NCBI GenBank assembly: GCA_949840955.1
Contig: CATKXV010000006.1
Span: 1-64,000 of the forward strand
Direction of reading: 5' to 3'
Length of the DNA stretch: 64,000 bases
DNA from: an uncultured Anaeroplasmataceae bacterium
GTDB lineage: Bacteria; Bacillota_I; Bacilli_A; Acholeplasmatales; Anaeroplasmataceae
The translations under genes and the position numbers were made by a program. This document shows positions 9,299 to 19,078 of the stretch, one piece after another. The notes below the pieces were generated by a model that saw nothing but the letters and a program-made list of their open reading frames with translations, searched no databases and was not told the DNA's origin. Each line of letters opens with the position of its first letter. The stretch's first letter is position 1.

Positions 9299-11249
9299 AT
9301 GCTTTTATTTCGTAATTCGGATAAGTTAAAGGCTGTGTACCTTCTAAAAAATATTCATAGTACCCATTATCCTTTGCTAAATATGCTTTATCCTCATAGA
9401 TGGTAATATAGCTTTTATGAATTCCGTCTATATCATCATAGTATAAGCCTTTTTCAGCAAAGGTATCTAAGAGTAATTTCATAATACTTCTAGGAATATT
9501 TTTTTTATAATAATCTAAAAATTTTCCATCACTTATCTTTTCATATCCCACCCATACACCTATAGTTAAGTCTTTTGTGTAAGCTATGAGTAGAGAATCC
9601 TTTGTTGCATTAGATGGTAAGTGATATTTTTTAATTGTAGATTGATCATAGTTTGTTTGACCTGTCTTAGCCATCATGAAAGTATTTTTTTGATCAAAGG
9701 TACTCCCCTTAAATACATCATGTAGCATAGAATTTATTAAAAATGCAGTTGTAGGCTTCATTACAAGCTTAGCCTTAGAATCATTTGAAAGATTCGTTAA
9801 GTCATACTCAATTTTATGATACGCAGAGGCTTTCTTATAATATCCTAAATTTGCAAAGGCTTGATAGGCATTTGCCAGACTTAATAAAGTATATCCTGTA
9901 GTTGAACCACCTATAGCATCTGCTTCATAAATGGTATCCTTTTTTTCAATTCCCAAATTTTTTAAAAAGGCAAAGGAACGCTCATATCCCACCTCATTGA
10001 ATAACTTTACGGCAGGAATATTTCTTGAATCACTTAATGCTTTTCGAAGAGGGATTGCACCTAAATATTGATTATCATAGTTTTTGATGCTTGTTCCGTT
10101 TTTGTAGGAATATTCCTCATCCACAATAATCGTTGCAGGATTATAATTTAAATATTCAATGGCAGGAGCATAGTCTAAAAGAGGCTTAATTGTTGAACCA
10201 GGCTGAAGAAGTACATCACTTGCATAGCTGATGACTCTTTGATTATAGGATCTGTTTCCTGCAATTGCCTTGACGCCATAGGTAGAATTATCTAAGACGA
10301 CAATCGCACAATTCAACTCATCATCATTAAACAGCTTATAATCATTATTCATAATAGAATATAGGGTCTTTTGAATGTCGGTATCTAAATAGGTAAATAT
10401 AGCATTTATGTTGTCATTGCTTTGAGGCAAGGATGAAAATAAATAATCTAAATAAGGCGTTAGATAGGTTATTTTTGTATTCGTAAATCCCTTTTGAACT
10501 AGATCAGAAGCATGAACTAAAATTAGCGCTTCATATTCCTCCTTTGTTAAATACCCTTCCTCTAGCATTCTTCGTAAAACTAAATTCTTTCGTTCTGTTG
10601 CAGCATCAGGATTCTTTAATGGGTTATAATGGTTAGGAAGCTGAATCATACCTGCAAGGATTGCAGCCTCATTGGCTGTTATATCTTTAGGATCCTTGTT
10701 GAAATAATACCTTGCAGCCATTTTAACACCATAAATATTGCTTCCAAATAAAACTGTATTGAAATAGGCTTCTAGAATTTGGTCCTTTGTATATTTCTTT
10801 TCAAGCTCTAGAGCATAAGCAATTTCATTGATTTTTCTCATAAATGTTTTTTCATTGGTAAAATATGTATTTTTTATATATTGCTGTGTGATGGTAGAAG
10901 CACCAGAAACAATTGATTTATTTTTAATGTTTTGATATATGGAAGACAGAATTCTAGGAATGGAAATTCCTGGATGATGATAGAAGTCCTTATCCTCAAT
11001 TGCTGTTACAGCCTGAATAAGAATAGGAGAAACCTCCTTGATAGAGCAGTATTCATAATATAAGCTATCAGAGGAAATTAAATTCTTTTTATCATCATAG
11101 ATATAAATAGGCTTACTATTTTCTTTAATAAAAATGGAAGTATTGCTCGCGTTCCGAAAAAGAACAATTCCAGCTATGCTTCCAATAAGTGTGATGATTA
11201 AGGTAAATACTGTGATAAAAAGGAATACTTTATTTAAAATAGATTTCAT
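9297..11249 (-). CDS. class A penicillin-binding protein (PBP1A-type)
   Basis: Transglycosylase motif AIEDKDFYHHPG...GASTITQQ; transpeptidase STIK, SRN, KTG. Confidence 0.93.
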   Translation of the reverse strand: MKSILNKVFLFITVFTLIITLIGSIAGIVLFRNASNTSIFIKENSKPIYIYDDKKNLISSDSLYYEYCSIKEVSPILIQAVTAIEDKDFYHHPGISIPRILSSIYQNIKNKSIVSGASTITQQYIKNTYFTNEKTFMRKINEIAYALELEKKYTKDQILEAYFNTVLFGSNIYGVKMAARYYFNKDPKDITANEAAILAGMIQLPNHYNPLKNPDAATERKNLVLRRMLEEGYLTKEEYEALILVHASDLVQKGFTNTKITYLTPYLDYLFSSLPQSNDNINAIFTYLDTDIQKTLYSIMNNDYKLFNDDELNCAIVVLDNSTYGVKAIAGNRSYNQRVISYASDVLLQPGSTIKPLLDYAPAIEYLNYNPATIIVDEEYSYKNGTSIKNYDNQYLGAIPLRKALSDSRNIPAVKLFNEVGYERSFAFLKNLGIEKKDTIYEADAIGGSTTGYTLLSLANAYQAFANLGYYKKASAYHKIEYDLTNLSNDSKAKLVMKPTTAFLINSMLHDVFKGSTFDQKNTFMMAKTGQTNYDQSTIKKYHLPSNATKDSLLIAYTKDLTIGVWVGYEKISDGKFLDYYKKNIPRSIMKLLLDTFAEKGLYYDDIDGIHKSYITIYEDKAYLAKDNGYYEYFLEGTQPLTYPNYEIKA

Positions 11250-11799
11250 CGATGACCTTTAAATAAGGAATTCTTGGGAGATATCCATGCTGAATAGGAT
11301 AAGCTCTTTTTTGAAATGCTTCATAAGGAATGGATTTTCTGCCATCCTTTTGTGCATTTTCCCAAAATTCATTTAAGACATCAAAAGGTAGTAAATAGTA
11401 CTCATCATACATGTTCCAGGCTACAAGCAGAAAGGCAATTCCGCCATGGGCCTGTACTCGTTTTAAATGCTCGACCTGATGTGCAGATACGTTTGCAAGG
11501 GGAAAGGCAGTTTTATTATGATTCTCTTTTGCATCAAAATCAATATACTTTCCTTTATAAATTCCGTTATAATCTGTAGTTGAAGGCGTCTTATAATAGG
11601 CTTCCTTTATTACAGCCTTATTTCTAGAAGGATAATCCACCTTGACAATTTGAACTGGAGTAGGCTTTTTATGTATGACAGCAATATCATTATTTAAATA
11701 ATACATATTGCTGTCATTGATAGCCTGCTCTAAATCCATTCCTAAATTGGCTTTATTTACTATTTTCTTTTGATTTCTTTTTATTGTTGGGAAATTCAT
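11230..11799 (-). CDS. recU: Holliday junction resolvase RecU
   Basis: RecU signature (LEQAINDSNMYYL...IYKGKYIDFDAKE...AHQVEHL); next to PBP as in Bacillus. Confidence 0.9.
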   Translation of the reverse strand: MNFPTIKRNQKKIVNKANLGMDLEQAINDSNMYYLNNDIAVIHKKPTPVQIVKVDYPSRNKAVIKEAYYKTPSTTDYNGIYKGKYIDFDAKENHNKTAFPLANVSAHQVEHLKRVQAHGGIAFLLVAWNMYDEYYLLPFDVLNEFWENAQKDGRKSIPYEAFQKRAYPIQHGYLPRIPYLKVIDEIYFK

Positions 11800-11971
11800 T
11801 TTTATCACCATATTTATCATATCACATTTTTATTGGTTACAGCTATATTTTTTACTAAAAAAAGAAGAATATGTATAAATTTGACAAGTTTTTATTTGGG
11901 AAACGTTTTATACTTGTTTTGTAAATTAAATTTTTATAAAATGATATTAATAAAAAGAAAGGAAGATAAAT

Positions 11972-12277
11972 ATGGCAAATACAAAAATTGAATTCTTAGT
12001 AAAAGCTCCTCATAAGGATGAATTATATTTGGTTGGTAATGTTTCAGCATTAGGTGAATGGAATCCTGCTAAGGGTGTTAAAATGACCTATTGTGAGGAA
12101 TGTGGCTGCTATACAGCATCAAAGCTATTGCCTGTAGATACAAACGTTGAGTTTAAGGTTCTTGCAGGTAAAACATGGGATGCTGTAGAAAAAGGAACTT
12201 GGGGAGAAGATGTAGCAAACCATGCCTTTGTTGCTACTAAAGGAACTAAGGTTGAAATTGAAGTTTATAATTTCTAA
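11972..12277 (+). CDS. standalone CBM20-like starch-binding domain protein (101 aa)
   Basis: ELYLVGNVSALGEWNPAKGVKM...VEFKVLAG...W characteristic of CBM20; no signal peptide or catalytic domain. Confidence 0.75.
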   Translation: MANTKIEFLVKAPHKDELYLVGNVSALGEWNPAKGVKMTYCEECGCYTASKLLPVDTNVEFKVLAGKTWDAVEKGTWGEDVANHAFVATKGTKVEIEVYNF

Positions 12278-12287
12278 AGTTAGAGGC

Positions 12288-12316
12288 AAAGGGTGCTAAA
12301 AAGCACCTTTTCTTTA
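12288..12316 (+). terminator. terminator
   Basis: AAAGGGTGCT..AGCACCTTTTCTTT. Confidence 0.65.
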
Positions 12317-12345
12317 TGACTTTCATACTATAGATTGGTGATGAA

Positions 12346-13083
12346 ATGTTAGGAATTATTCAAGGTGATGTCCGATATGAGGCTTTAGCAAAAATGCTTC
12401 CTGCTAAGCTTTCAAAGGAGTTATATGATTTTTATGGAATAGATATGCTTCTTTTACCCTTTGGAGGAATTAATGAAACCTATGATATTAAGCAGTCTAA
12501 CTTAAATTTGTTAGACATTTTGAAGCAAAATGAAATAAAAACCATATTTGTTGGAAATGCTAATACTAAGCTAAAAGAAATTTGTGAACAGAAGAAGATT
12601 AGATTAATCGAAATGCTAAAGGATTTAGATTTCGTTATACCAAATGCCAAGCTGACAGCAATGGGAATTATTGATTATTTAAACTCTGGTTCAGTATCCG
12701 TTTCAGATTTTAAAATTATGATCGTTGGGTTTGGAAATATAGGCTTTACTCTAGCAGAATTACTGAAGGCAAATGATTGTAATTTTAGTATATATCCTAT
12801 GAATCCAACGGAATTAAAATATGTAAAGCTTTTACAGTATAAGCCTACGGATTTTAAGGATTTTGATATCATAATCAATACAGTTCCTGCCAATTTAGAT
12901 TGGAATTATGAAAAGATAAAGCATAAGAGAATCCTTGATGTTGCTTCTGCACCCTATGGATTTGATATAGATAAAATAAATTCATTTCAAATACAATATG
13001 AAATTGTTGGGGCAATTCCGTCAAAATTTGCTCCTGTAACTGCTGCAAATATTTTGAAAAAATATATTGAAAATTTTATATAA
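12346..13083 (+). CDS. dipicolinate synthase subunit A-like protein
   Basis: Rossmann FKIMIVGFGNIGFTLAELLKA; conserved neighbourhood with RNase J and SpoIIIE-like genes; resembles SpoVFA/DpaA. Confidence 0.65.
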   Translation: MLGIIQGDVRYEALAKMLPAKLSKELYDFYGIDMLLLPFGGINETYDIKQSNLNLLDILKQNEIKTIFVGNANTKLKEICEQKKIRLIEMLKDLDFVIPNAKLTAMGIIDYLNSGSVSVSDFKIMIVGFGNIGFTLAELLKANDCNFSIYPMNPTELKYVKLLQYKPTDFKDFDIIINTVPANLDWNYEKIKHKRILDVASAPYGFDIDKINSFQIQYEIVGAIPSKFAPVTAANILKKYIENFI

Positions 13084-13169
13084 ATAGATTATAATAACAA
13101 TAACGAAAAAATTCGATTTTTAAACTGGTTAGGAGGATGAGTAGCCTTTTTGCTATTCTATGGTTTTTT

Positions 13170-14870
13170 ATGGCAGAAATAAATATATTTTCGCTTGGGG
13201 GATTACAGGAAGATGGAAAAAATTTATATGTAGTAGAAATAAATAAAAGAATATTCATATTAGATGCTGGCTTGAAATATCCAACGACAGAGCTCTATGG
13301 TGTTGATATGATCATTAACGATATTTCTTATCTTTTACAAAATAAAGATAGAATTGTTGGAATATTTTTAACCCATGCCCATGACGATCATATTGGTGGA
13401 GTATATAATATATTAAAAGAAATAAGGGTTCCAATCTATGCTTCTAAGTTTACAATGGCAGTTTTACTTGACCGTTTAAAGGAGGAAGAATTTGATATAT
13501 CTCAAAATAAATTTATTACAGTTCATTCCAAGTCTTTATTGCATTTTAAGGAATTAGAGGTAAGATTTTTTGATGTAGCACATAATATACCCGATTGCTT
13601 AGGTATTGCAATTAAAACAGAAAATGGCTATGTAATTTATACTGGAAATTATAATTTTGATCAGAATTCAAAAATCAATTATGCCCATATGTATCGTGAG
13701 CTTGCTATCTTTGCTAAAGAGGGTGTTTTAGCACTTTTAACGGAGAGCTTAGGTGCTGCTAATGATCAAAGCCGTGGTACCATATTAGAATTCAATTTGA
13801 GAATTAGAAATATTTTGTCTCAATGTGAGAATCGAGTTATTATTACCTTATTTTCTTCAGATATCTTAAGAATCCAGCAAATTATTGATATTGCAATTTC
13901 AGAAAAAAAGAAAATTGCGATATTAGGAAGAAAAACACAGCGACTTGTGAATCAAGCAATGCAGCTTGGATATTTAAAATGTCCGAATGAGTATTTGGCA
14001 AATTTAAAATTTATTGATGAGAAAACCACAAATAATGATAAAAATTTGGTAGTCTTAGTCACTGGGGAACGACATGAGCCTTATTTTATGCTTCAGCGTA
14101 TGGCAAAGCATATTGATCGTTTGATACATATTGAATCAACCGATACGATTGTAATATTAACCAATCCATATTTGGGTACAGAAAAAATGGCAGCTAGAAC
14201 CTTAGATGTTATCTATAGAGTGACTACAAATGTTAAGGAATTTAAGCCAGATTTATTACCTCTATCTTCTGCAAACCGAGAAGAAATTAAGCAAATGATC
14301 AATATCCTTCTTCCAAAGTACATCCTTCCAGTGGTTGGGGAATATCGTCATCAATATGCCCTTAGAATTGTTGCAAATTGTGTAGGCTATTCTGATGATA
14401 AGGTGATTATCTTAGATAATGGAGATATTGCAAGCTTTTTAGATGGAGAGTATCGAGGGATTACAGGAGAGGCTCCCATTGGAGAGGTTTTATTGGATGG
14501 AAAGGCCTTTAAGGATGTTGGCGATGTGGTTATGCGAGATCGAGAGCTATTGGCCTCTGATGGATTATTGATGCTTTGTGCTAACATCAATCCACGGACA
14601 AAAACACTAGTTGCTGGTCCTGAAATTATAACCAAGGGCTTTGTCTATACAAATGTGGATGGAGATTTATATAAGGATATCATTGATGTATTTAAAAAGG
14701 TTTCAATTCAATTTTTAGTGAATAAATTTATTAATTGGAGTGAATATAAAAATGCTCTAAAAAATGAAATATCCCATTTTATTTCTAAAAAAACAAAAAG
14801 AAATCCTATTGTTATTCCTGTATTAATTTCAACAGATATTGAGGCTACAAAAAAATCCAGTTCAAAATGA
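13170..14870 (+). CDS. ribonuclease J
   Basis: Metallo-beta-lactamase motif FLTHAHDDHIGG, beta-CASP and C-terminal domains; likely start MAEINIFSLGG at 13170. Confidence 0.9.
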   Translation: MAEINIFSLGGLQEDGKNLYVVEINKRIFILDAGLKYPTTELYGVDMIINDISYLLQNKDRIVGIFLTHAHDDHIGGVYNILKEIRVPIYASKFTMAVLLDRLKEEEFDISQNKFITVHSKSLLHFKELEVRFFDVAHNIPDCLGIAIKTENGYVIYTGNYNFDQNSKINYAHMYRELAIFAKEGVLALLTESLGAANDQSRGTILEFNLRIRNILSQCENRVIITLFSSDILRIQQIIDIAISEKKKIAILGRKTQRLVNQAMQLGYLKCPNEYLANLKFIDEKTTNNDKNLVVLVTGERHEPYFMLQRMAKHIDRLIHIESTDTIVILTNPYLGTEKMAARTLDVIYRVTTNVKEFKPDLLPLSSANREEIKQMINILLPKYILPVVGEYRHQYALRIVANCVGYSDDKVIILDNGDIASFLDGEYRGITGEAPIGEVLLDGKAFKDVGDVVMRDRELLASDGLLMLCANINPRTKTLVAGPEIITKGFVYTNVDGDLYKDIIDVFKKVSIQFLVNKFINWSEYKNALKNEISHFISKKTKRNPIVIPVLISTDIEATKKSSSK

Positions 14871-15048
14871 ATCTAATCTATCTTATAAGGAATGTACTTT
14901 TTATCTTAAAAGTCATTCCTTTTTTCTTATGAAAAAGAAGGAAAATGTTTCAGGTATGGGTATGGGAAAAAATATCATAGTCCTCTCTTTTTTCATCAAT
15001 TTTTTTAAGGGATTCATGCTATAGTATCGCATATGGAGTTGATAGGGC

Positions 15049-16725
15049 ATGCCTAAGGTTAAGAACCATATCATTAAGGAAAAAAAGGATTATTTATATG
15101 TTGCTGTAGATATAGGAATAAGCATATTATGTATCTTACTTATTGGCAGAGTTGGGCTTGCTGGTAGAACCCTTGCCCTGTTTTTTAGTTTTATGATTGG
15201 AGATTATTCTACAATCGTTTTAGCCTTTATTTTAGTGTATTGTCTAATTTATTTACTATTTAAAAAAAAGATTGATTTTCATCATATCTCCTTTATTGGG
15301 TGCATTTTTATTTTTATTGCTTTATTGATGTTTGCACACTTAGGCTTATATGATGCCCTTGGTATGAAAAATACAAACATTCTCACAAAAACCTTAGAGC
15401 TGTATAAGCATTATCTGAAGTCTTACCAAATCAGCTATAGCTGTGGTGGGGGTATTTTAGGAGCAATCCTTTTGCAGCTTACCTGTATATTGGTTAGTAA
15501 GATTGGTAGCATTCTTTTGGGCATTGCTTTTATATGCATTGGTGTTTCATATTTAGCAAATATGAATTTGCTTAAAATTTTTAAAGGAGGTCATTTAACG
15601 AAGCTTCCGAAAAAAGCAATGAGCTCTATCCAAAAATATTTTAAGGATTTACATTATCCCACCTTTACGAAAAAGGAAAGACAAAGAATGACGCTGCAAA
15701 GTTTGGAGGATACGGATGAGCAAGTGAATTTTACTTTGCAGAATGAAATTAATAAAGAAAAGCTGATTGGCTTAAAGGATTTTATACGGGAAAGAAGAAT
15801 CTATGCAATAGCAGATACCTATAAGACCTCTTATTCGTGTTCTAGAATTCCAATTAAGTTTTCTCATAGAAATGAAGAGGATTTTAAAGCCATCTTAGGA
15901 TATTTTAATCGGCAATGCTTTTTTTTGAAAAAGGAATCTGAATATTATATAGATTATCCCAATCAATTTCGAAAGCTTTTCACCTTGAAGGCTATGCTTT
16001 TAAAGGAAACAAAAAAGAATAAAATACCTTTGGCTATGGAAATTGATGGGTCAGTTTTATCCTTTGATGTGACTGAGGGAAGGCTTTTGGTTTTAACGGG
16101 AGATGCAACAGGTGGTATGAAAACCTTAATTCGAAGTATTGTTTTAAGCATTATGATTCAAAAAATAGCCTATAGCGATCTTTATTTTTATGATTTTGAT
16201 CAGGAATTTATTCAGATGAATCAAGCAGGATTTACCTATGTAAATAATGAGAAATCAGCAGAAATTGCCTTGGATGAGGCATTTGGTGAATATGAGAGAA
16301 GGAGTGAGGTTTTAAAATATTTTAATTGTGATACAATCACAGAGGCTAACCAGCAAATCAAGAAACAAAATTTAGATATGGAAATGATTCTTCCTCAGTT
16401 TCATTTTTTATGCTTAGATTTAACCAAAATCTCCTCTACCCTTTATCAAAAAATTACCTATGCCATTCGCTTTTCTACCCGTGTAGGAATTACTATAATT
16501 TTAACAGCAAGAAATAAGAATGCCTTGACGAAGCTTGAGCTCAATAAGAGTGATCTTATAGCCTTTTATATAAGTGACGTTTCAACCTCTATTAAGCTAT
16601 TTGGAACTGATATGGCTTGCAGGCTACAAAAAAAAGGCGATGTGCTCATAAGAAAAGAGGGGGCTCTTTATCATGGGCAAACGCCTTATGTATCGATTTC
16701 AGATTTTGATAAAATCAAGGATTAG
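15049..16725 (+). CDS. FtsK/SpoIIIE-like membrane protein with degenerate ATPase motifs
   Basis: N-terminal TM segments then FtsK-like core (LTGDATGGMKTLIRSIVLSIM; YERRSEVL; LPQFHFLCLDLTK). Confidence 0.75.
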   Translation: MPKVKNHIIKEKKDYLYVAVDIGISILCILLIGRVGLAGRTLALFFSFMIGDYSTIVLAFILVYCLIYLLFKKKIDFHHISFIGCIFIFIALLMFAHLGLYDALGMKNTNILTKTLELYKHYLKSYQISYSCGGGILGAILLQLTCILVSKIGSILLGIAFICIGVSYLANMNLLKIFKGGHLTKLPKKAMSSIQKYFKDLHYPTFTKKERQRMTLQSLEDTDEQVNFTLQNEINKEKLIGLKDFIRERRIYAIADTYKTSYSCSRIPIKFSHRNEEDFKAILGYFNRQCFFLKKESEYYIDYPNQFRKLFTLKAMLLKETKKNKIPLAMEIDGSVLSFDVTEGRLLVLTGDATGGMKTLIRSIVLSIMIQKIAYSDLYFYDFDQEFIQMNQAGFTYVNNEKSAEIALDEAFGEYERRSEVLKYFNCDTITEANQQIKKQNLDMEMILPQFHFLCLDLTKISSTLYQKITYAIRFSTRVGITIILTARNKNALTKLELNKSDLIAFYISDVSTSIKLFGTDMACRLQKKGDVLIRKEGALYHGQTPYVSISDFDKIKD

Positions 16726-17945
16726 CTTTTCGTTTTCAGTTGCTTAAGATATTCCTTAATTCCTCGTTCATATGAACCAGTTGTTTTAGGCTCATAATAT
16801 ACCTTATCCAGTAGGGCATCAGGTAGGTATTGCTGCTTTACATAGCCTCCTTCAAAATCATGTGGATATTGATAGGTATGCTTTCCACTTTTCAGTTCCT
16901 TGTTTAGGATGTGTGGTGGTATTTCCATAGAGGTCATTTGTTCCAGGTCGCTAATAGCATGATCTATCCCAAGATAGGCTGAGTTGCTTTTTGGAGATGT
17001 TGCTAGATCAATAGCCGCATAGCCTAGGGGAATTCTAGCCTCAGGTAGCCCCACCTCTAATGCTGCATGACAAGCCGCATAAATTCTAGGACCAAGGTTG
17101 GGATTAGCTAAGCCAATATCTTCATAGGCAAGAATCATGAATCTTCTAGCAATAAATTCAATATCCTCAGATTGTAATAACCTTGCCAAATAATGTAAGG
17201 CCGCATCCGGATCGCTTCCCCGTATGGATTTAATCATAGCAGAAGCAATATCGTAATAGGATTCGCCCTCCTCATCTATAGCAAAGCTTTTTTTCCCAAT
17301 TAAGGCTTTGACATTTTCTAATGTCCGTTCCTCCTCATCCAGCATATTGGCTATTTCAAGCATATTTAGGCTGGAACGAATTTCACAAGAAGAAACAATG
17401 GCTATATATTCTAAAATATCATCACTTATTGGTAGCATTTTTTCCTGAAGCAGGGTTCTTTTTAATAATTTTATTACATCATCCTTCTTAATTTCATTTA
17501 AGCGATAAATGTGTGTTCTAGACCGAATGGCAGGATTAATGGCACGATAGGGGTTTTCTGTAGTTAAGCCAACAATCGTTAAAGCACCAGATTCAACAAA
17601 TGGAAGAAGAAAATCCTGAACATCCTTTTTCATTCTATGAATTTCATCAATAATTAAAATGACATTTTGATATAGCTTTGCAGCCTCAGCGATTTCCTTT
17701 AATTTTGCCTTGTTATCACAGGATGCATTATAATTATAGGAATTTAAGGCATAATAGCCTGCAATAATTTCTGCTATAGAGGTTTTGCCACAGCCTGCTG
17801 GACCATAAAGAATCATAGAGCATAATTGATTTGCTTCAAGCATTTTTCTAATTACACCTTTTGGACCCACGAGATGATCCTGACCGACAATATCCTCAAA
17901 GACCTTTGGTCGTATACGATAAGCTAAGGGTTTCATTTTTATCAC
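16722..17945 (-). CDS. rarA: RarA/MgsA AAA ATPase
   Basis: MKPLAYRIRPKVFEDIVGQDHLVG...LYGPAGCGKTSIAEII...LIIDEIHRM. Confidence 0.92.
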   Translation of the reverse strand: MIKMKPLAYRIRPKVFEDIVGQDHLVGPKGVIRKMLEANQLCSMILYGPAGCGKTSIAEIIAGYYALNSYNYNASCDNKAKLKEIAEAAKLYQNVILIIDEIHRMKKDVQDFLLPFVESGALTIVGLTTENPYRAINPAIRSRTHIYRLNEIKKDDVIKLLKRTLLQEKMLPISDDILEYIAIVSSCEIRSSLNMLEIANMLDEEERTLENVKALIGKKSFAIDEEGESYYDIASAMIKSIRGSDPDAALHYLARLLQSEDIEFIARRFMILAYEDIGLANPNLGPRIYAACHAALEVGLPEARIPLGYAAIDLATSPKSNSAYLGIDHAISDLEQMTSMEIPPHILNKELKSGKHTYQYPHDFEGGYVKQQYLPDALLDKVYYEPKTTGSYERGIKEYLKQLKTKS

Positions 17946-17976
17946 CTATGCTTATTGTATCATACTTCCAGGCTAA

Positions 17977-18348
17977 TTAAAATATTTTCTTGATATTTAC
18001 CCCAAGCATTCCACCCACACTTGCAAGAAGAATATTAATGATAAAAGGGAAAACATCAAAATGGAATATCCCAGTGCATAAAAAATAAATGAATTCGATT
18101 AAAAAGAAATGAATTATTCCTGCAAAGAGTCCTATGAATAATCCCTTTTTATGAATCGCATTTGCATACGTAAAGCCTAGCATTAAATAGGCAATTCCTC
18201 CAATAAGAAGCTTTCCAATTAAACTAAAGTCATGGTTTGTTTTGTTGATATAAATTGTATAAATTGTTATTGCTACAGACAAATATAAAATAAGAAATAC
18301 ATAAATCTTGATACCGCTTTTCAAATTTTGTTTCATATGCTTCACCAT
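17977..18348 (-). CDS. small membrane protein (TIGR04086-like)
   Basis: 4 TM segments; family resemblance only. Confidence 0.5.
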   Translation of the reverse strand: MVKHMKQNLKSGIKIYVFLILYLSVAITIYTIYINKTNHDFSLIGKLLIGGIAYLMLGFTYANAIHKKGLFIGLFAGIIHFFLIEFIYFLCTGIFHFDVFPFIINILLASVGGMLGVNIKKIF

Positions 18349-18406
18349 TTAATATATATGAATATATTTTATATTTTATGTTAAAAATAAATGTAGGTGA
18401 AAATTT

Positions 18407-19078
18407 ATGAATTATGGAATTCTTTTTTTGAAAATATCCTCCGTATTTTTTTTATTGATTATTGTATTGCGTATTTTAGGAAAGCGTGAGGTTGGAGAGC
18501 TATCTATTTTTGATTTAGTGGTTTTGCTGATTATTGCTGATATTGCCGCCTTGGGAATTGATAATGATGAGTTTATTATACCAAGTTATTTTTGTGTACT
18601 CATTTTAGTTGTATTCCAAAAAGCACTGAGTCTTTTATTGGTAAAGGTAGCGAAATTTAGAAATATTATTGATGGCTCTCCTACCATTTTAGTTATGGAA
18701 GGAAAGCTACAAATCAAAAATATGAGAAAGGAGCATTATACGATTGATGATTTGGTTTCTCAAATGCGTATTGATCATATTATGGATATTGATGAAATTC
18801 AATTAGCCATTTTAGAAACAAATGGAACGTTGTCTATTTTTAGAAATACTCGATTTGATGAAATTAAGCTCCCAGTAATAAAAAGTGGTCAAATCATTAA
18901 GGAAAATTTAAAGGCCTTGAATTGGGAGGAGGAGCAGCTGAAAAATAAAATCAAAAATCATAATTTAGATTATAAGAAAATCATTTATGCATCTTTATAT
19001 AGGAATACGTTTTATTATTTCTATAGAGAAAATAAAAAAGACCAAGAGCTAGAAGGGCGCAGACTAGAGTTGAGATAA
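18407..19078 (+). CDS. DUF421 (YetF-like) membrane protein
   Basis: LRILGKREVGELSIFDLVVLLIIADIA. Confidence 0.85.
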   Translation: MNYGILFLKISSVFFLLIIVLRILGKREVGELSIFDLVVLLIIADIAALGIDNDEFIIPSYFCVLILVVFQKALSLLLVKVAKFRNIIDGSPTILVMEGKLQIKNMRKEHYTIDDLVSQMRIDHIMDIDEIQLAILETNGTLSIFRNTRFDEIKLPVIKSGQIIKENLKALNWEEEQLKNKIKNHNLDYKKIIYASLYRNTFYYFYRENKKDQELEGRRLELR

